A stretch of 36,320 bases of DNA from Clostridium sp. CAG:567. Its GTDB lineage: Bacteria > Bacillota > Clostridia > TANB77 > CAG-508. Numbering within the stretch: position 1 is the stretch's first letter; each line of letters opens with the position of its first letter. A model generated the notes under the pieces. The model had not been told where the DNA came from, ran no database searches, and was given only the letters and a program-made list of their open reading frames with translations. The DNA lies in NCBI GenBank assembly GCA_000437855.1, contig FR902204.1:1-36320 (forward strand), in the 5' to 3' direction. The position numbers were made by a program, and so were the translations under genes. This document shows positions 18,532 to 27,870 of this stretch, piece after piece.

Positions 18532-19660
18532 TTATTTTTCATAACCATATTTTTTATAAAATTCTTCTTTAAATTTTAATAAATTATCATGCTCTATTTC
18601 TATTCTAACTCTTTCCATCAGTTTAGTCAAGAACCTTAAGTTATGAATTGATAATAATCTTACAGCTAATATTTCATTTGCTTTTACTAGGTGCCTGATA
18701 TAAGCTCTAGTGTAGTTTTTGCAAGTATAACAATCACACTCTGGATCTAGTGGAGTAAAGTCTCTTTCATAAGTTGCATTACGTACTACAACTTTTCCAT
18801 TCCATGTCATTGCCGTTCCATTTCTTGCAATTCTTGTTGGTAATACACAATCACACATATCTATTCCAGCTAAAGCTGCTTCTATTAAATAATCTGGTGA
18901 TCCAACTCCCATCAAATATCTTGGTTTATTTTCTGGCATTAGTGGTGCTGTATAATATAACATTTTTAAATATTCTTCTTTAGGCTCTCCAACGCTTATT
19001 CCTCCTATTGCATAACCAGGAAAATCCAATTCTATTAAATCTTTTGCAGATTTTTCTCTTAAATCTTCATAAAATCCACCTTGTATTATTCCAAACAATG
19101 CTTGTTTTTCAACATCTTTATGTGCTTCCTTACAACGTTTTGCCCATCTTGTAGTTCTTTCCATAGATTGTTTAGTATATTCATAAGTAGATGGATATGG
19201 ACAACATTCATCAAATGACATTATAATATCTGCACCTAGTGCTTCTTCAATTTCCATTACCTTCTCTGGAGTAAATAAATGTTTGCTTCCATCTAAATGA
19301 GATCTAAACTCAACTCCTTCTTCTGAAATTGTTCTTAAATCACTTAGACTGAAAACTTGAAATCCACCACAATCAGTTAGAATTGGTCTGTCCCATCTCA
19401 TAAAATTATGAAGACCACCTGCTTCTTTTACAATTTCATGCCCGTGGTCTTAAATATAAATGATATGTATTTGATAATATTATCTGAGCTCCTACTTCTT
19501 CTTTTAACTCCTCTGGTGTCATTGACTTCACAGTAGCTTGTGTTCCTACTGGCATAAATACTGGAGTTTGTATATCTCCATGTGGTGTATGTACAATTCC
19601 TCTTCTTGCACCTGAATTTTTATCTACATGTAATAATTCGTATGTTACTGCTGGATTCAT
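18532..19660 (-). CDS. tgt: Queuine tRNA-guanine transglycosylase, needs +1 frameshift
   Basis: Exchanges guanine-34 for preQ1 in Tyr, His, Asn and Asp tRNAs. The N-terminal part (19660 down, MNPAVTYELLHVDK) ends in the zero frame as YHLYLRPRA-stop. The remaining 300 residues continue in the +1 frame with HEIVKEAGGLHNFMRWDRP, TDCGGFQVFSL (catalytic Asp region), GGISVGEPKEEY, LMGVGSPDYL, DCVLPTRIARNGTAMT and the zinc site CDCYTCKNY. Skipping the C of the in-frame CGG at 19442-19444 gives YLRPGHEIV, exactly the family sequence, and a full 375-residue Tgt. The zero-frame stop comes two codons after CGG. ATAGGAG precedes the ATG. The gene is either translated by frameshifting or broken by a one-base insertion. 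Confidence 0.88.
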
Positions 19661-19687
19661 CTTTCTTCTCCTATATCAATTTTTTAG

Positions 19688-19854
19688 AAAATATATAATA
19701 TTAAAAGAAAGCGTAGTCCGCGTAAGGTGGAGCGAAGCGTAACAGTTGGAGAGTTCCGTCCGATAGTGTCCAAAAACAAATTTATTTGTTTTTGTGACAT
19801 CCAAAGGAAGGAAGCTCGACACCAAGGACAAGCGATTTTAATATTATATATTTT
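19688..19854. repeat. 167-bp element with perfect 19-bp terminal inverted repeats between tgt and queA
   Basis: Left end AAAATATATAATATTAAAA (19688-19706) is the exact reverse complement of the right end (19836-19854). The interior is clearly more GC-rich than its surroundings (e.g. GCGTAGTCCGCGTAAGG) and contains a hairpin: CAAAAACAAAT (19771-19781) / ATTTGTTTTTG (19784-19794), extended by TGTC/GACA around one bulged base. It splits a gene pair that is normally tightly linked and has no convincing coding content. It could be a miniature inverted-repeat element or a dispersed structured RNA; no transposase is visible nearby. No clear target-site duplication was seen. Confidence 0.65.
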
Positions 19855-19864
19855 GTGTAATAAT

Positions 19865-20890
19865 TTAATAAATAAACATTGCATCTCCAAATGAGAAAAA
19901 TTTATATTGCTCTTTTACAGCTTCTTCATAAGCCTGCATTATAAAGTCTTTTCCTGCTAATGCTGAAACTAGCATTATTAAAGTTGATTCTGGCAAATGA
20001 AAATTAGTAATTAAAGCATCTAAACATTTAAATTTATATCCAGGATAAATAAATATACTAGTATCTCCTTCTACTTCTTTAACATACCCATTTTCATCAG
20101 CTATACTCTCAAGAACTCTACAAGAAGTAGTTCCAACTGCAATTACTCTATGTCCTTCTTTTTTTGCTTTGTTTATTTTTTCAGCATCTTCTGCTTTTAT
20201 ATAAAAATGTTCTGAGTGCATATCATGTTCTTCAATATTCTCAACTTTTACAGGTCTAAAAGTTCCAATTCCTACATGAAGTGTAACATTTGCAACTTCT
20301 ACTCCTTTTTCTTTTAGCTTTTCAAATAGTTTATCTGTAAAATGTAATCCCGCTGTTGGTGCTGCTGCAGAGCCTTCATATTTTGCATATACAGTTTGAT
20401 ATCTGTCTTTTTCTTTTAGCTTTTCATGAATATATGGAGGTAATGGCATTAAGCCTATTTCATTTAAAATTTCATTAAATATACCACTATATTCAAATTT
20501 TACTTTTCTATTTCCACCATCTAACTTTTCTAAAATTTCTGCTTTTAAAGCTCCATTTCCAAAGTTAACTCTTGCACCAGGCATTAGTTTTTTTCCTGGT
20601 TTAACCATTACTTCCCAGATGTCGCCTTCTATTCTTTTTAATAGTAAAAACTCAACATTTGCACCCGTTTCTTCTTTCACTCCATACAAACGAGCAGGAA
20701 TAACTTTTGTGTTATTCCTTACTAAGCAATCTCCTGGCTCTAGATAATCAATAATATCTTTGAAGATTTTATTTTCAATTGTTTTATTTTTTCTATCAAG
20801 TACCATTAATCTTGATTGATCTCTATTTTTTATTGGAACTTGAGCTATAAGTTCTTTTGGTAAATTATAGTTAAAGTCTGAAACTTTCAT
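19865..20890 (-). CDS. queA: S-adenosylmethionine:tRNA ribosyltransferase-isomerase
   Basis: Converts preQ1 in tRNA to epoxyqueuosine by transferring the ribosyl moiety of SAM, the step after Tgt. The 341-residue length is normal. Conserved blocks are FNYNLPKELIAQVP, DRDQSRLMVLDR-like NRDQSRLMVLDRK, PARLYGVKEETGA, GSAAAPTAGLHFTDKL, HVGIGTFRPVKVENIEEH, AVGTTSCRVLES and TNFHLPESTLIMLVSALAG. GGAGACACAAA precedes the ATG, which overlaps the stop of the upstream HExxH gene by four bases. Tgt lies downstream on the same strand but is separated by the inverted-repeat element. Confidence 0.97.
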   Translation of the reverse strand: MKVSDFNYNLPKELIAQVPIKNRDQSRLMVLDRKNKTIENKIFKDIIDYLEPGDCLVRNNTKVIPARLYGVKEETGANVEFLLLKRIEGDIWEVMVKPGKKLMPGARVNFGNGALKAEILEKLDGGNRKVKFEYSGIFNEILNEIGLMPLPPYIHEKLKEKDRYQTVYAKYEGSAAAPTAGLHFTDKLFEKLKEKGVEVANVTLHVGIGTFRPVKVENIEEHDMHSEHFYIKAEDAEKINKAKKEGHRVIAVGTTSCRVLESIADENGYVKEVEGDTSIFIYPGYKFKCLDALITNFHLPESTLIMLVSALAGKDFIMQAYEEAVKEQYKFFSFGDAMFIY

Positions 20891-22275
20891 TTTGTGTCTC
20901 CTTCTACTATTGTCAAATAATTCTGTTCTTGTTCAATCTTTACTGGCCTACTTTTAAATAATTTTTTTATTCTAGAAATAATACTTTGTGTTACTTCTAT
21001 GACACCTTTTGGTTCTTCAAATGAATCCATTGGTAGTCCATATTTAAAATTACTAGCATGTACTGGTTTCTTAGTATAAATATCTTCTGGAAGTCCTATA
21101 TATGTTCCATTATACTTTATTGTTTTATTCATATATGCAATATACCATTTTTTTAGTCCTTCTCTAGCATCTTCGGTATAACCATACTTAGCATAATTGT
21201 GTAATTCAGGTATTTCATAATTATATTCTTGCGAATTACGCTCTAATGTATGTAAAAACTCATGTATAAAAACTTCTTCAGGAAATGTATTTATTCTATA
21301 GTTAAATTTATACACTAAGTTATTTCTATCATCAGGCATACGTATATTTGAAAAACCTATTCCATAGTAGTCCATTCCGCCTAATCCAATCCAATCATTT
21401 ACTAATATGTTCTCGCCCATTTGTGTATCAGCCATTCTGAATGCTACATAAATATGATCATATTCTTTTTCCTCAACATAAGAATTTATATATTCATATA
21501 CATCTGAAGCTGATACAAAAAATCCATTGTCTTCATCATGTGAAAGTGTTTTAATAGGCTCATTTATTACATAAGAGTCATAGTTTATAATCATTTTTTC
21601 ATTGCTTAATTCTTTTATAGAAGATTTAAATCTTAGCAAATTTGTTTGTATTGTAGCAATATCATCATCTGACATTTGTAAGCTAACATGTTGTGTTTTA
21701 CCATTTATATCAACATTTACATCTATATTTGGAAATATAAAACATGCCATGTTCCATATATTAGATGTTGTTGCTACACCTTTTTCCATTTTAAAATCTG
21801 AAAACCAAACTTTTCCTTTTGATAATGTATCAAACCCGCCTAGTCTAAAACCAATATCAACTTCAGTTTCATTTTTAGAATTAAACATAAATGTCATTTC
21901 TTGCCAATCATTTGTCCCTGTTATCGCTCTAGACCTTTCTTGGGTGGTTGCCGAGCAAATGTGGGCACCACCCTCAGATGTTGCATCTTCGTTTTCAACA
22001 TTTTCAGTTTTAACCATACATGTTACTCTATATGGTGTATTAGGTGTAACTTCAACATGCATTGAAAACATTGCATCATTATATTCTTTATTATTCATAG
22101 AATAACTTGTCATTTTAGAACATTTAACCTTATTATCTCTAACAAATTCAGTTGCATCTTTAAGCCTTATGTTTTTATCAAAATTATTAAAATTATATTT
22201 ATTGTAAAAAATTATTAATACAATAATTGCTACAACCATTACTATATAGCTGAGAACTTGTCTTACTTTTTTCAT
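20887..22275 (-). CDS. Membrane-anchored extracytoplasmic protein with HExxH metallopeptidase motif
   Basis: A 462-residue protein I do not recognise as a named family. An N-terminal signal-anchor (VLSYIVMVVAIIVLIIFY, residues 7-24) places the rest outside. Residues 70-165 resemble a carbohydrate-binding-module-like beta-sandwich (PNTPYRVTCMVKTENV, NDWQEMTFMFNSKNETEVDI, GKVWFSDFKMEKG). Near residue 338 EVFIHEFLHTLERNSQEY contains a zinc HExxH motif, so a secreted or wall-facing peptidase is plausible. It overlaps queA by four bases (ATGA) and lies 27 bases after ileS, so it is cotranscribed with translation and tRNA genes. That neighbourhood says little about function. Confidence 0.6.
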   Translation of the reverse strand: MKKVRQVLSYIVMVVAIIVLIIFYNKYNFNNFDKNIRLKDATEFVRDNKVKCSKMTSYSMNNKEYNDAMFSMHVEVTPNTPYRVTCMVKTENVENEDATSEGGAHICSATTQERSRAITGTNDWQEMTFMFNSKNETEVDIGFRLGGFDTLSKGKVWFSDFKMEKGVATTSNIWNMACFIFPNIDVNVDINGKTQHVSLQMSDDDIATIQTNLLRFKSSIKELSNEKMIINYDSYVINEPIKTLSHDEDNGFFVSASDVYEYINSYVEEKEYDHIYVAFRMADTQMGENILVNDWIGLGGMDYYGIGFSNIRMPDDRNNLVYKFNYRINTFPEEVFIHEFLHTLERNSQEYNYEIPELHNYAKYGYTEDAREGLKKWYIAYMNKTIKYNGTYIGLPEDIYTKKPVHASNFKYGLPMDSFEEPKGVIEVTQSIISRIKKLFKSRPVKIEQEQNYLTIVEGDTK

Positions 22276-22302
22276 AAGTAACTTTCCCTTTCTTTTTCAA
22301 AT

Positions 22303-25071
22303 TTAGCTAATTGCTTCTGCACATCTATGACATAATGTAGGATGATCTGGATTTTCTCCAACTTCTGTTGAATATTTCCAACATCTTTCACATTTTTCTC
22401 CTTCTGCTACTTCAACTTTTACACCAATTTTGTTTTCGTCCTTACGTTCATTTTCTTTTATTTCTAATGCTGAAACTATAAATATTGTTGTTAAAAGTTC
22501 TTTGTTTTCTTCTAGGAACTTATATTCATCCTCATTAGCAAATAAAGTAACTTTTGCATTTAAAGAGTGTCCTATTACTTTTTGTGCTCTTGCAACTTCT
22601 AATTCTTTTGCAACTAATTCTTTTAATTCTAAAATATGATTCCATTTTTCTTCTAATTCTTTATTATCATATTCTGCTACTACTTCTGGCCAATCACTTA
22701 ACATTACACTTTCAACTTGTTCATTTTTAGTATGTGGCATATATTTCCAAATTTCTTCTGCTGTAAAGCAAATCATTGGAGCAACCATTTTAACTAGCGC
22801 ATCTAAAATTATATACATTGCTGTTTGTGCAGAACGTCTTTCTATTGCATTCTTTTTTGATGTATATAATCTATCTTTTATAATATCCAAATAGAAGTTA
22901 CTCATGTCTGTTACACAGAATTGATTTATATCATGATATACTAAATGGAAATTAAAGTTCTCATAATTCTCTGTACAATCTTTTACTAATTTATTTAATC
23001 TTGATAAAGCCCATTTGTCAATTTCTTCCATGTCTTTATATTCAACTTTGTTATCGGGGTCAAAGTCAGAAGTATTTCCTAAAATGTATCTTGCTGTATT
23101 TCTTATTTTTCTATATGCTTCACTAATTTGTTTTAAAATATCCCTTGAAACACTTATATCTGATTTGAAGTCTGATGATAATACCCATAATCTTAATATA
23201 TCTGCTCCATACTCTTTTATAATGTCTTGTGGACTAATACCATTTCCTAATGACTTAGACATCTTTCTTCCATCTTCATCAACAACCCATCCATGTGTTA
23301 ATATTGCTTTATATGGTGCAACACCTTTTGTTGCAACTGATGTTAATAATGAAGATTGGAACCATCCTCTATATTGATCATGCCCTTCTAAGTATAAATC
23401 TGCTGGGAAAGGTAATCCTCTTTCAACTAATACTCCTTCATAAGTAGAGCCTGAATCAAACCAAACGTCCATAATGTCTGTCTCTTTTTTGAATTCATGA
23501 CATCCACAGTTTTCACAAACTGCTCCTTCTGGCATTAATTCTTTTTCATCTAAATCAAACCATGCATTTGAACCTTTTTCTCTGAATATTTTTGATACTT
23601 TTTCAAAGCTTTCATCTGTAGCATACTCCTTTCCACATTCTTTACAATAGAATATTGGAATTGGTACACCCCAAGTACGTTGTCTTGATATACACCAATC
23701 ATTTCTGTCTTTTACCATGCTTGCAATTCTTTCTTCTCCCCAAGTTGGTGTCCATTTTACTGTTTTTATAGCATCTAATGTTTCTTTTTTGAAGTCATTT
23801 ACAGATGCAAACCATTGGTCTGTTGCTCTAAATATAATTGGATTTTTACATCTCCAACAATGTGGATATGAGTGGTTTATTTTTTCTTTTCTTAATAAGT
23901 ATCCGTTTTTGTCTAGCCAATCTATAATAGCATCATTTGATTTTGCATAGAACATACCTGCAAAAGGACCTGCTCCTTCTGTTTGATATCCTTTTCCATC
24001 AACTGTAACTATAATATCTAATCCATTTTTTATTCCACATAAATAGTCTTCTTTACCATAGCTTGGCGCTGTATGTACTGCTCCTGTACCAGTGTCTAAT
24101 TCAACTGCAACTGTATCATCACTGCCTAATACAACTTTTGAAGTTCTATCTAAAAATGGATGCTTACATAAAATTCCTTCTAGTTCTGTTCCATTTACAG
24201 TTTTTATAGTTTTATATTCAGTAATACCTGCTAAACTCATAACTTCATCAACTAAACTTGTAGCCATTACTAATTTTTCTTTTCCTGTATCAACAACACT
24301 ATATTCATATTCTCCACCCACTGTAATACCTGTATTACCTGGCAATGTCCATGGAGTAGTAGTCCAAATAACTATAAATGTATCATTATCTAAAACTCCT
24401 TTTCCATCTTGTACTGGGAATTTAACATAAATTGACATTGTATCACAATCTTGATATTCAATTTCTGCTTCTGCTAAAGCTGTTTCGCAGTCTGTACACC
24501 AATAAACTGGTTTTAATCCTTTATATATATATCCTTTTTTGTACATTTCTGCAAATATTTTTATTTGGTTAGCTTCTAGTTCTGGTTGTAATGTTATATA
24601 TGGATGTTCCCAGTCTCCTAATACGCCTAGTCTTTTAAAGCCTTCTGTTTGCTTATCAACATAACCTAAAGCAAAGTCTTTACAAGTGTCTCTAAACTTA
24701 GAAACACTAATTTCATCCCTGTTAATTCCTAGTGCTTGAATTGCTTTTTTCTCTGTTGGAAGTCCGTGTGTATCATAACCAGGAATATAAATTGTTTGAT
24801 ATCCTTGTAGACTTTTAAAACGATTTACAGTATCTTTTAATACTTTGTTTAATGCATGACCCATGTGTATTTCGCCATTTGCATAAGGAGGACCATCATG
24901 TAATATATAAGTTTTGTGTCCTTCATTTTTCTTTAACATTTTTTCATATAAGCCTTGGTCAAAAACCTCTGCTTTTGTTTTTGGTTCATTCTCAGGTAAA
25001 TTTCCTCTCATTGGAAATTCAGTGCTTGGTAAATTTAAAGTTTTACCATAATCTTGTTTTTCATCTGTCAT
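22303..25071 (-). CDS. ileS: Isoleucyl-tRNA synthetase
   Basis: Charges tRNA-Ile and edits valine in the cytosol. The 922-residue length and motifs are those of the bacterial short-type IleRS: PPYANGEIHMGHALNK (HIGH-like), editing domain with WTTTPWTLPGNTG, GWVVDEDGRKMSKSLGNG (KMSKS), and the C-terminal zinc knuckle CERCWKYS...CHRCAE. GGAGGAAGAAAAA precedes the ATG. Expression is controlled by the T-box leader upstream, which reads uncharged tRNA-Ile. Downstream on the same strand are the HExxH protein, queA and tgt. Confidence 0.98.
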   Translation of the reverse strand: MTDEKQDYGKTLNLPSTEFPMRGNLPENEPKTKAEVFDQGLYEKMLKKNEGHKTYILHDGPPYANGEIHMGHALNKVLKDTVNRFKSLQGYQTIYIPGYDTHGLPTEKKAIQALGINRDEISVSKFRDTCKDFALGYVDKQTEGFKRLGVLGDWEHPYITLQPELEANQIKIFAEMYKKGYIYKGLKPVYWCTDCETALAEAEIEYQDCDTMSIYVKFPVQDGKGVLDNDTFIVIWTTTPWTLPGNTGITVGGEYEYSVVDTGKEKLVMATSLVDEVMSLAGITEYKTIKTVNGTELEGILCKHPFLDRTSKVVLGSDDTVAVELDTGTGAVHTAPSYGKEDYLCGIKNGLDIIVTVDGKGYQTEGAGPFAGMFYAKSNDAIIDWLDKNGYLLRKEKINHSYPHCWRCKNPIIFRATDQWFASVNDFKKETLDAIKTVKWTPTWGEERIASMVKDRNDWCISRQRTWGVPIPIFYCKECGKEYATDESFEKVSKIFREKGSNAWFDLDEKELMPEGAVCENCGCHEFKKETDIMDVWFDSGSTYEGVLVERGLPFPADLYLEGHDQYRGWFQSSLLTSVATKGVAPYKAILTHGWVVDEDGRKMSKSLGNGISPQDIIKEYGADILRLWVLSSDFKSDISVSRDILKQISEAYRKIRNTARYILGNTSDFDPDNKVEYKDMEEIDKWALSRLNKLVKDCTENYENFNFHLVYHDINQFCVTDMSNFYLDIIKDRLYTSKKNAIERRSAQTAMYIILDALVKMVAPMICFTAEEIWKYMPHTKNEQVESVMLSDWPEVVAEYDNKELEEKWNHILELKELVAKELEVARAQKVIGHSLNAKVTLFANEDEYKFLEENKELLTTIFIVSALEIKENERKDENKIGVKVEVAEGEKCERCWKYSTEVGENPDHPTLCHRCAEAIS

Positions 25072-25127
25072 TTTTTCTTCCTCCTTTTAATTTACATTCA
25101 AAACTAAAATACAAAAAACGGATAACA

Positions 25128-25215
25128 AGAATTTCTATACAGTGCAAACTGTTAGAAATTCTAGTAATTCGCATATTTGTCTTCTACAGAATTTACTCCT
25201 ACTAGGAGTAAATTC
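25128..25215 (-). other. Two tandem hairpins between the T-box terminator and ileS
   Basis: The first after the T-box is a 13-base-arm palindrome GAATTTACTCCTA / TAGGAGTAAATTC with a one-base centre (25189-25215). The second is AGAATTTCTA-ACAGT-loop-ACTGT-A-TAGAAATTCT (25128-25162, minus strand), a 15-bp stem with one bulge. Neither has the T-run of a standard terminator directly after it. They will fold in any readthrough transcript and may be processing or stability elements. Confidence 0.6.
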
Positions 25216-25221
25216 CTAGAA

Positions 25222-25480
25222 TACAAAAAAGCCATTTCGTCATATTATAAATAGGACGAAATGGCTTAAAATTTCCGCGGTACCACCTAATTTAAAAGAA
25301 TTATTTTCTTTTCTCTTATTACCCTTTAACGCAGGAATACGATTTCTTTTACTATTGTTTCAAAGAAATAGCTAAAAGGTGATAACAATAATTACCAAGT
25401 GCTTTCAAACTCTCACCATTATGTTTGATTCTCTGTTAAGTTTTTGTAAAAATTGTGTTGTCCTTTATAACTGCTTTTAC
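25222..25480 (-). promoter_or_regulatory. T-box leader controlling ileS
   Basis: Minus-strand leader. It contains the T-box core GGTGGTACCGCGG (25287-25275), an AGAGAATC/GGTGAGAG Stem I segment, and a candidate specifier GAA-ATC-G with Ile codon ATC at 25343-25341, matching the downstream isoleucyl-tRNA synthetase. The competing terminator is a 13-bp stem (AAGCCATTTCGTC 25229-25241 / GACGAAATGGCTT 25255-25267) followed by a T-run. Known mechanism: uncharged tRNA-Ile pairs with the specifier and the T-box bulge, stabilises the antiterminator and allows transcription of ileS. Outer limits are approximate. Confidence 0.93.
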
Positions 25481-25492
25481 ATTATGTAATAT

Positions 25493-25521
25493 AGTTTACC
25501 ACTTTTAACATGTTTTGGCAA
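25493..25521 (-). promoter_or_regulatory. Candidate promoter of the ileS T-box transcript
   Basis: TTGCCA (25521-25516) and TAAACT (25498-25493) on the minus strand are separated by 17 bases, directly upstream of the leader. The -35 has one mismatch, the -10 two. Confidence 0.45.
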
Positions 25522-25546
25522 GAATATTAATAAATTTTTTACTAAG

Positions 25547-26821
25547 TTATTCTTCCCACTCAAGTTCCCAATCAGAGATTTGCACTAAATCTCCATCTTT
25601 GATTCCAAGTGACCTTAATCTATCATTTACACCTAATTCATTTAATCTTCTATGGAAATAATGCAATGATTCGTTATCTTCCAAATTTACTGTTCTCATA
25701 AGTTTAGTTATTACATCACCACACACTATATACATTCCGCCTTCTTTTTTTACTGTAATATCTTCTTTATCTTCCAATGTATATACTTTTTTTATTTCTT
25801 CCACTTCAACTAAATCTTCTTTTGGTAATGTTTTTAATACTTCACTTACTCTTGCAAGTAATTCTTTTACACCTTGTTTAGTAGCAGCTGATATTTTATA
25901 TATTTCTAAACCTTTTTCTTTTGCCAATTTTTCCAATTCTAAGTATAAATTTTCATCTTGCATACTATCAGCTTTGTTTGCTACTATTATTTGTTTTCTT
26001 TTACTTAATTTTTCACTATATTTCTTTAACTCTTCATTTATAATCTCAAAATCTTTTACTGGATTTCTTCCTTCTATTCCAGATACATCTATTACATGAA
26101 GAAGTAGTCTTGTCCTTTCAATATGACGTAAGAATTGAATTCCAAGTCCAACTCCTTGGCTTGCACCTTCAATTATTCCTGGAATATCTGCAATAACAAA
26201 ACTGTCTCCATATTCTCCTTTTACCACTCCTAAGTTTGGCTCAAGTGTAGTAAAATGATAGTCTGCAATTTTAGGTGTTGCATCAGTTACAACTGATAAT
26301 AGTGTTGATTTTCCTACATTAGGGAATCCTATTAGTCCAACATCAGCTAAAAGTTTTAACTCTAATATAAGTTCTTTTTCTTCACATTTTTCTCCTTCTT
26401 GAGAAAATCTAGGTGCTTGTCTAGTAGATGTTGCAAAGTGTGAATTTCCTTTTCCGCCTCTGCCTCCTTGTAATATAAGTTCTTTTTGTCCTTTTTCAGA
26501 TAAGTCAGCTAAAACTTTTCCAGTTTGTGCATCTTTAACAATAGTTCCTAAAGGAACTTTTATTGTTAAATCTTCTCCACTTCTTCCATATCTATTAGCA
26601 CCTTCACCATTTTTTCCGTTTTCAGCTTTAAATTTTTTTTGATATCTAAAATCTATTAAAGTATTAGTGTCTGGATCAACTTCAAAGTATACGTTTCCGC
26701 CTCTTCCTCCGTCTCCTCCATCAGGTCCACCTGCTGCAACATATTTCTCTCTTCGGAAAGAAACAGCTCCATCACCGCCATTTCCTGCTTTTGCAATTAT
26801 TTTTACATAGTCTGTAAACAT
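25547..26821 (-). CDS. obgE: Obg-family GTPase
   Basis: Ribosome-associated GTPase needed for 50S maturation and growth control. The 424-residue protein has an N-terminal Gly-rich Obg fold (GGDGAVSFRREKYVAAGGPD; GGRGGNVYFE). The G domain has GFPNVGKSTLLS (P-loop), DIPGIIEGAS (G3) and NKAD (G4). The C-terminal OCT domain covers about the last 75 residues (VYTLEDKEDITVKKEGG). The start MFTDYVKI (26821) follows GAAGGAG, which overlaps the end of trpS; an earlier ATG would include the Shine-Dalgarno. Only one base separates it from the trpS stop, suggesting coupled translation. Confidence 0.97.
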   Translation of the reverse strand: MFTDYVKIIAKAGNGGDGAVSFRREKYVAAGGPDGGDGGRGGNVYFEVDPDTNTLIDFRYQKKFKAENGKNGEGANRYGRSGEDLTIKVPLGTIVKDAQTGKVLADLSEKGQKELILQGGRGGKGNSHFATSTRQAPRFSQEGEKCEEKELILELKLLADVGLIGFPNVGKSTLLSVVTDATPKIADYHFTTLEPNLGVVKGEYGDSFVIADIPGIIEGASQGVGLGIQFLRHIERTRLLLHVIDVSGIEGRNPVKDFEIINEELKKYSEKLSKRKQIIVANKADSMQDENLYLELEKLAKEKGLEIYKISAATKQGVKELLARVSEVLKTLPKEDLVEVEEIKKVYTLEDKEDITVKKEGGMYIVCGDVITKLMRTVNLEDNESLHYFHRRLNELGVNDRLRSLGIKDGDLVQISDWELEWEE

Positions 26822-26822
26822 T

Positions 26823-27845
26823 TTATTCTCCTTCAAAATAATCTAGTCTCATTGCTTTTTTAACTTTTCTCATTGTTTCTCTTGCTGTCTGTCTTGTTTT
26901 CTCTGTTCCATCTTTTAATATTTTTTCAACTAGTTCTGGTCTTTCTTCATAATATTTTCTTTTTTCTCTAATTGGTGTTAAAAATTCATTTATATTTTTA
27001 GCTAGTTGTTTTTTACAAGCTACACATCCTCTTGCACCTGCCTTGCATTCTTCACAAACATTTTTTACTTCTTCTTCAGTGCTAAATAATTTGTGATAAT
27101 ATGCAACCATACATACATCTGGATGTCCTTTATCATCTTTCTTAATTCTAGCTGGATCTGTTACTGCACTCATTACTTTTTTATTTATCTCTTCTTCAGT
27201 ATCTGCTAAATAAATAGCATTTCCTAAAGATTTACCCATTTTATCATTTCCATCTAGTCCTTTAATTCTTTTTGCACTTGAAAGTACAGCCTCAGGCTCT
27301 GTTAAAACCTCTCCATATATGCTGTTAAATTTTCTAACTATTTCTCTACATTGTTCAATTAATGGTAGTTGGTCTTCTCCTACTGGAACTAATGCTCCAT
27401 CTACTACAGTAATATCAGCTGCTTGGCTTACTGGATAACCTAAAAATCCATAAGTAACACTTTCTCCAAAAACATCTCTTTTTTGTGCTAGTTCTGTTTT
27501 TACAGTTGGGTTTCTTTCTAGTCTAGCTATTGTTACCAAATTAGAATAAAATACTGTAAGTTCTGCTGTTTCAGGTACCATTGATTGTATATATATTGTT
27601 GTTTTTTCTGGGTCAATTCCAACTGATAAATAATCTAATATAACTTGCCTTACATTTTGTCTTACTTTTTCTGGGTTTTCAAAATTATCAGTTAAAGCTT
27701 GAACATCTGCAATTAAAATATATGGGTCATATTTGCCAGTATTTTGCATCTCTACTCTTGTTTTTAGAGATCCAAAATAATGACCAATATGTAATCTACC
27801 TGTTGGTCTATCTCCTGTTAACATACGTTTTTTCTTTTCTTCCAT
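26823..27845 (-). CDS. trpS: Tryptophanyl-tRNA synthetase
   Basis: Class I synthetase for tRNA-Trp, 340 residues. Visible motifs: GDRPTGRLHIGHYFGSLK (HIGH-like), SQAADITVVDGALVPVGEDQ, and KMGKSLGNAIYL (KMSKS-like). A four-Cys cluster (NVCEECKAGARGCVACKKQ) near residue 270 resembles the metal-binding insertion seen in some TrpRS. GAAGGAATGATGAAAA precedes the ATG. It is followed immediately by obgE; upstream lies the HEPN/MNT pair on the same strand. No T-box is seen in front of it. Confidence 0.97.
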   Translation of the reverse strand: MEEKKKRMLTGDRPTGRLHIGHYFGSLKTRVEMQNTGKYDPYILIADVQALTDNFENPEKVRQNVRQVILDYLSVGIDPEKTTIYIQSMVPETAELTVFYSNLVTIARLERNPTVKTELAQKRDVFGESVTYGFLGYPVSQAADITVVDGALVPVGEDQLPLIEQCREIVRKFNSIYGEVLTEPEAVLSSAKRIKGLDGNDKMGKSLGNAIYLADTEEEINKKVMSAVTDPARIKKDDKGHPDVCMVAYYHKLFSTEEEVKNVCEECKAGARGCVACKKQLAKNINEFLTPIREKRKYYEERPELVEKILKDGTEKTRQTARETMRKVKKAMRLDYFEGE

Positions 27846-27870
27846 TTTTCATCATTCCTTCTTTAATAGC

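Noticed and set aside
1490..19447. Frameshifts as basecalling errors at methylated CCWGG sites
   Set aside because: Two sites would become CCAGG after removing the C, but many CCWGG sequences elsewhere (for example in hisS, relA and recJ) are intact and the ECF site is not CCWGG. Error is still possible and is stated as the main alternative, but this mechanism does not explain the pattern.
19684..19890. A 68-codon open frame between tgt and queA
   Set aside because: It runs through the inverted-repeat element and the queA 3' end, has no Shine-Dalgarno and no protein-like composition.
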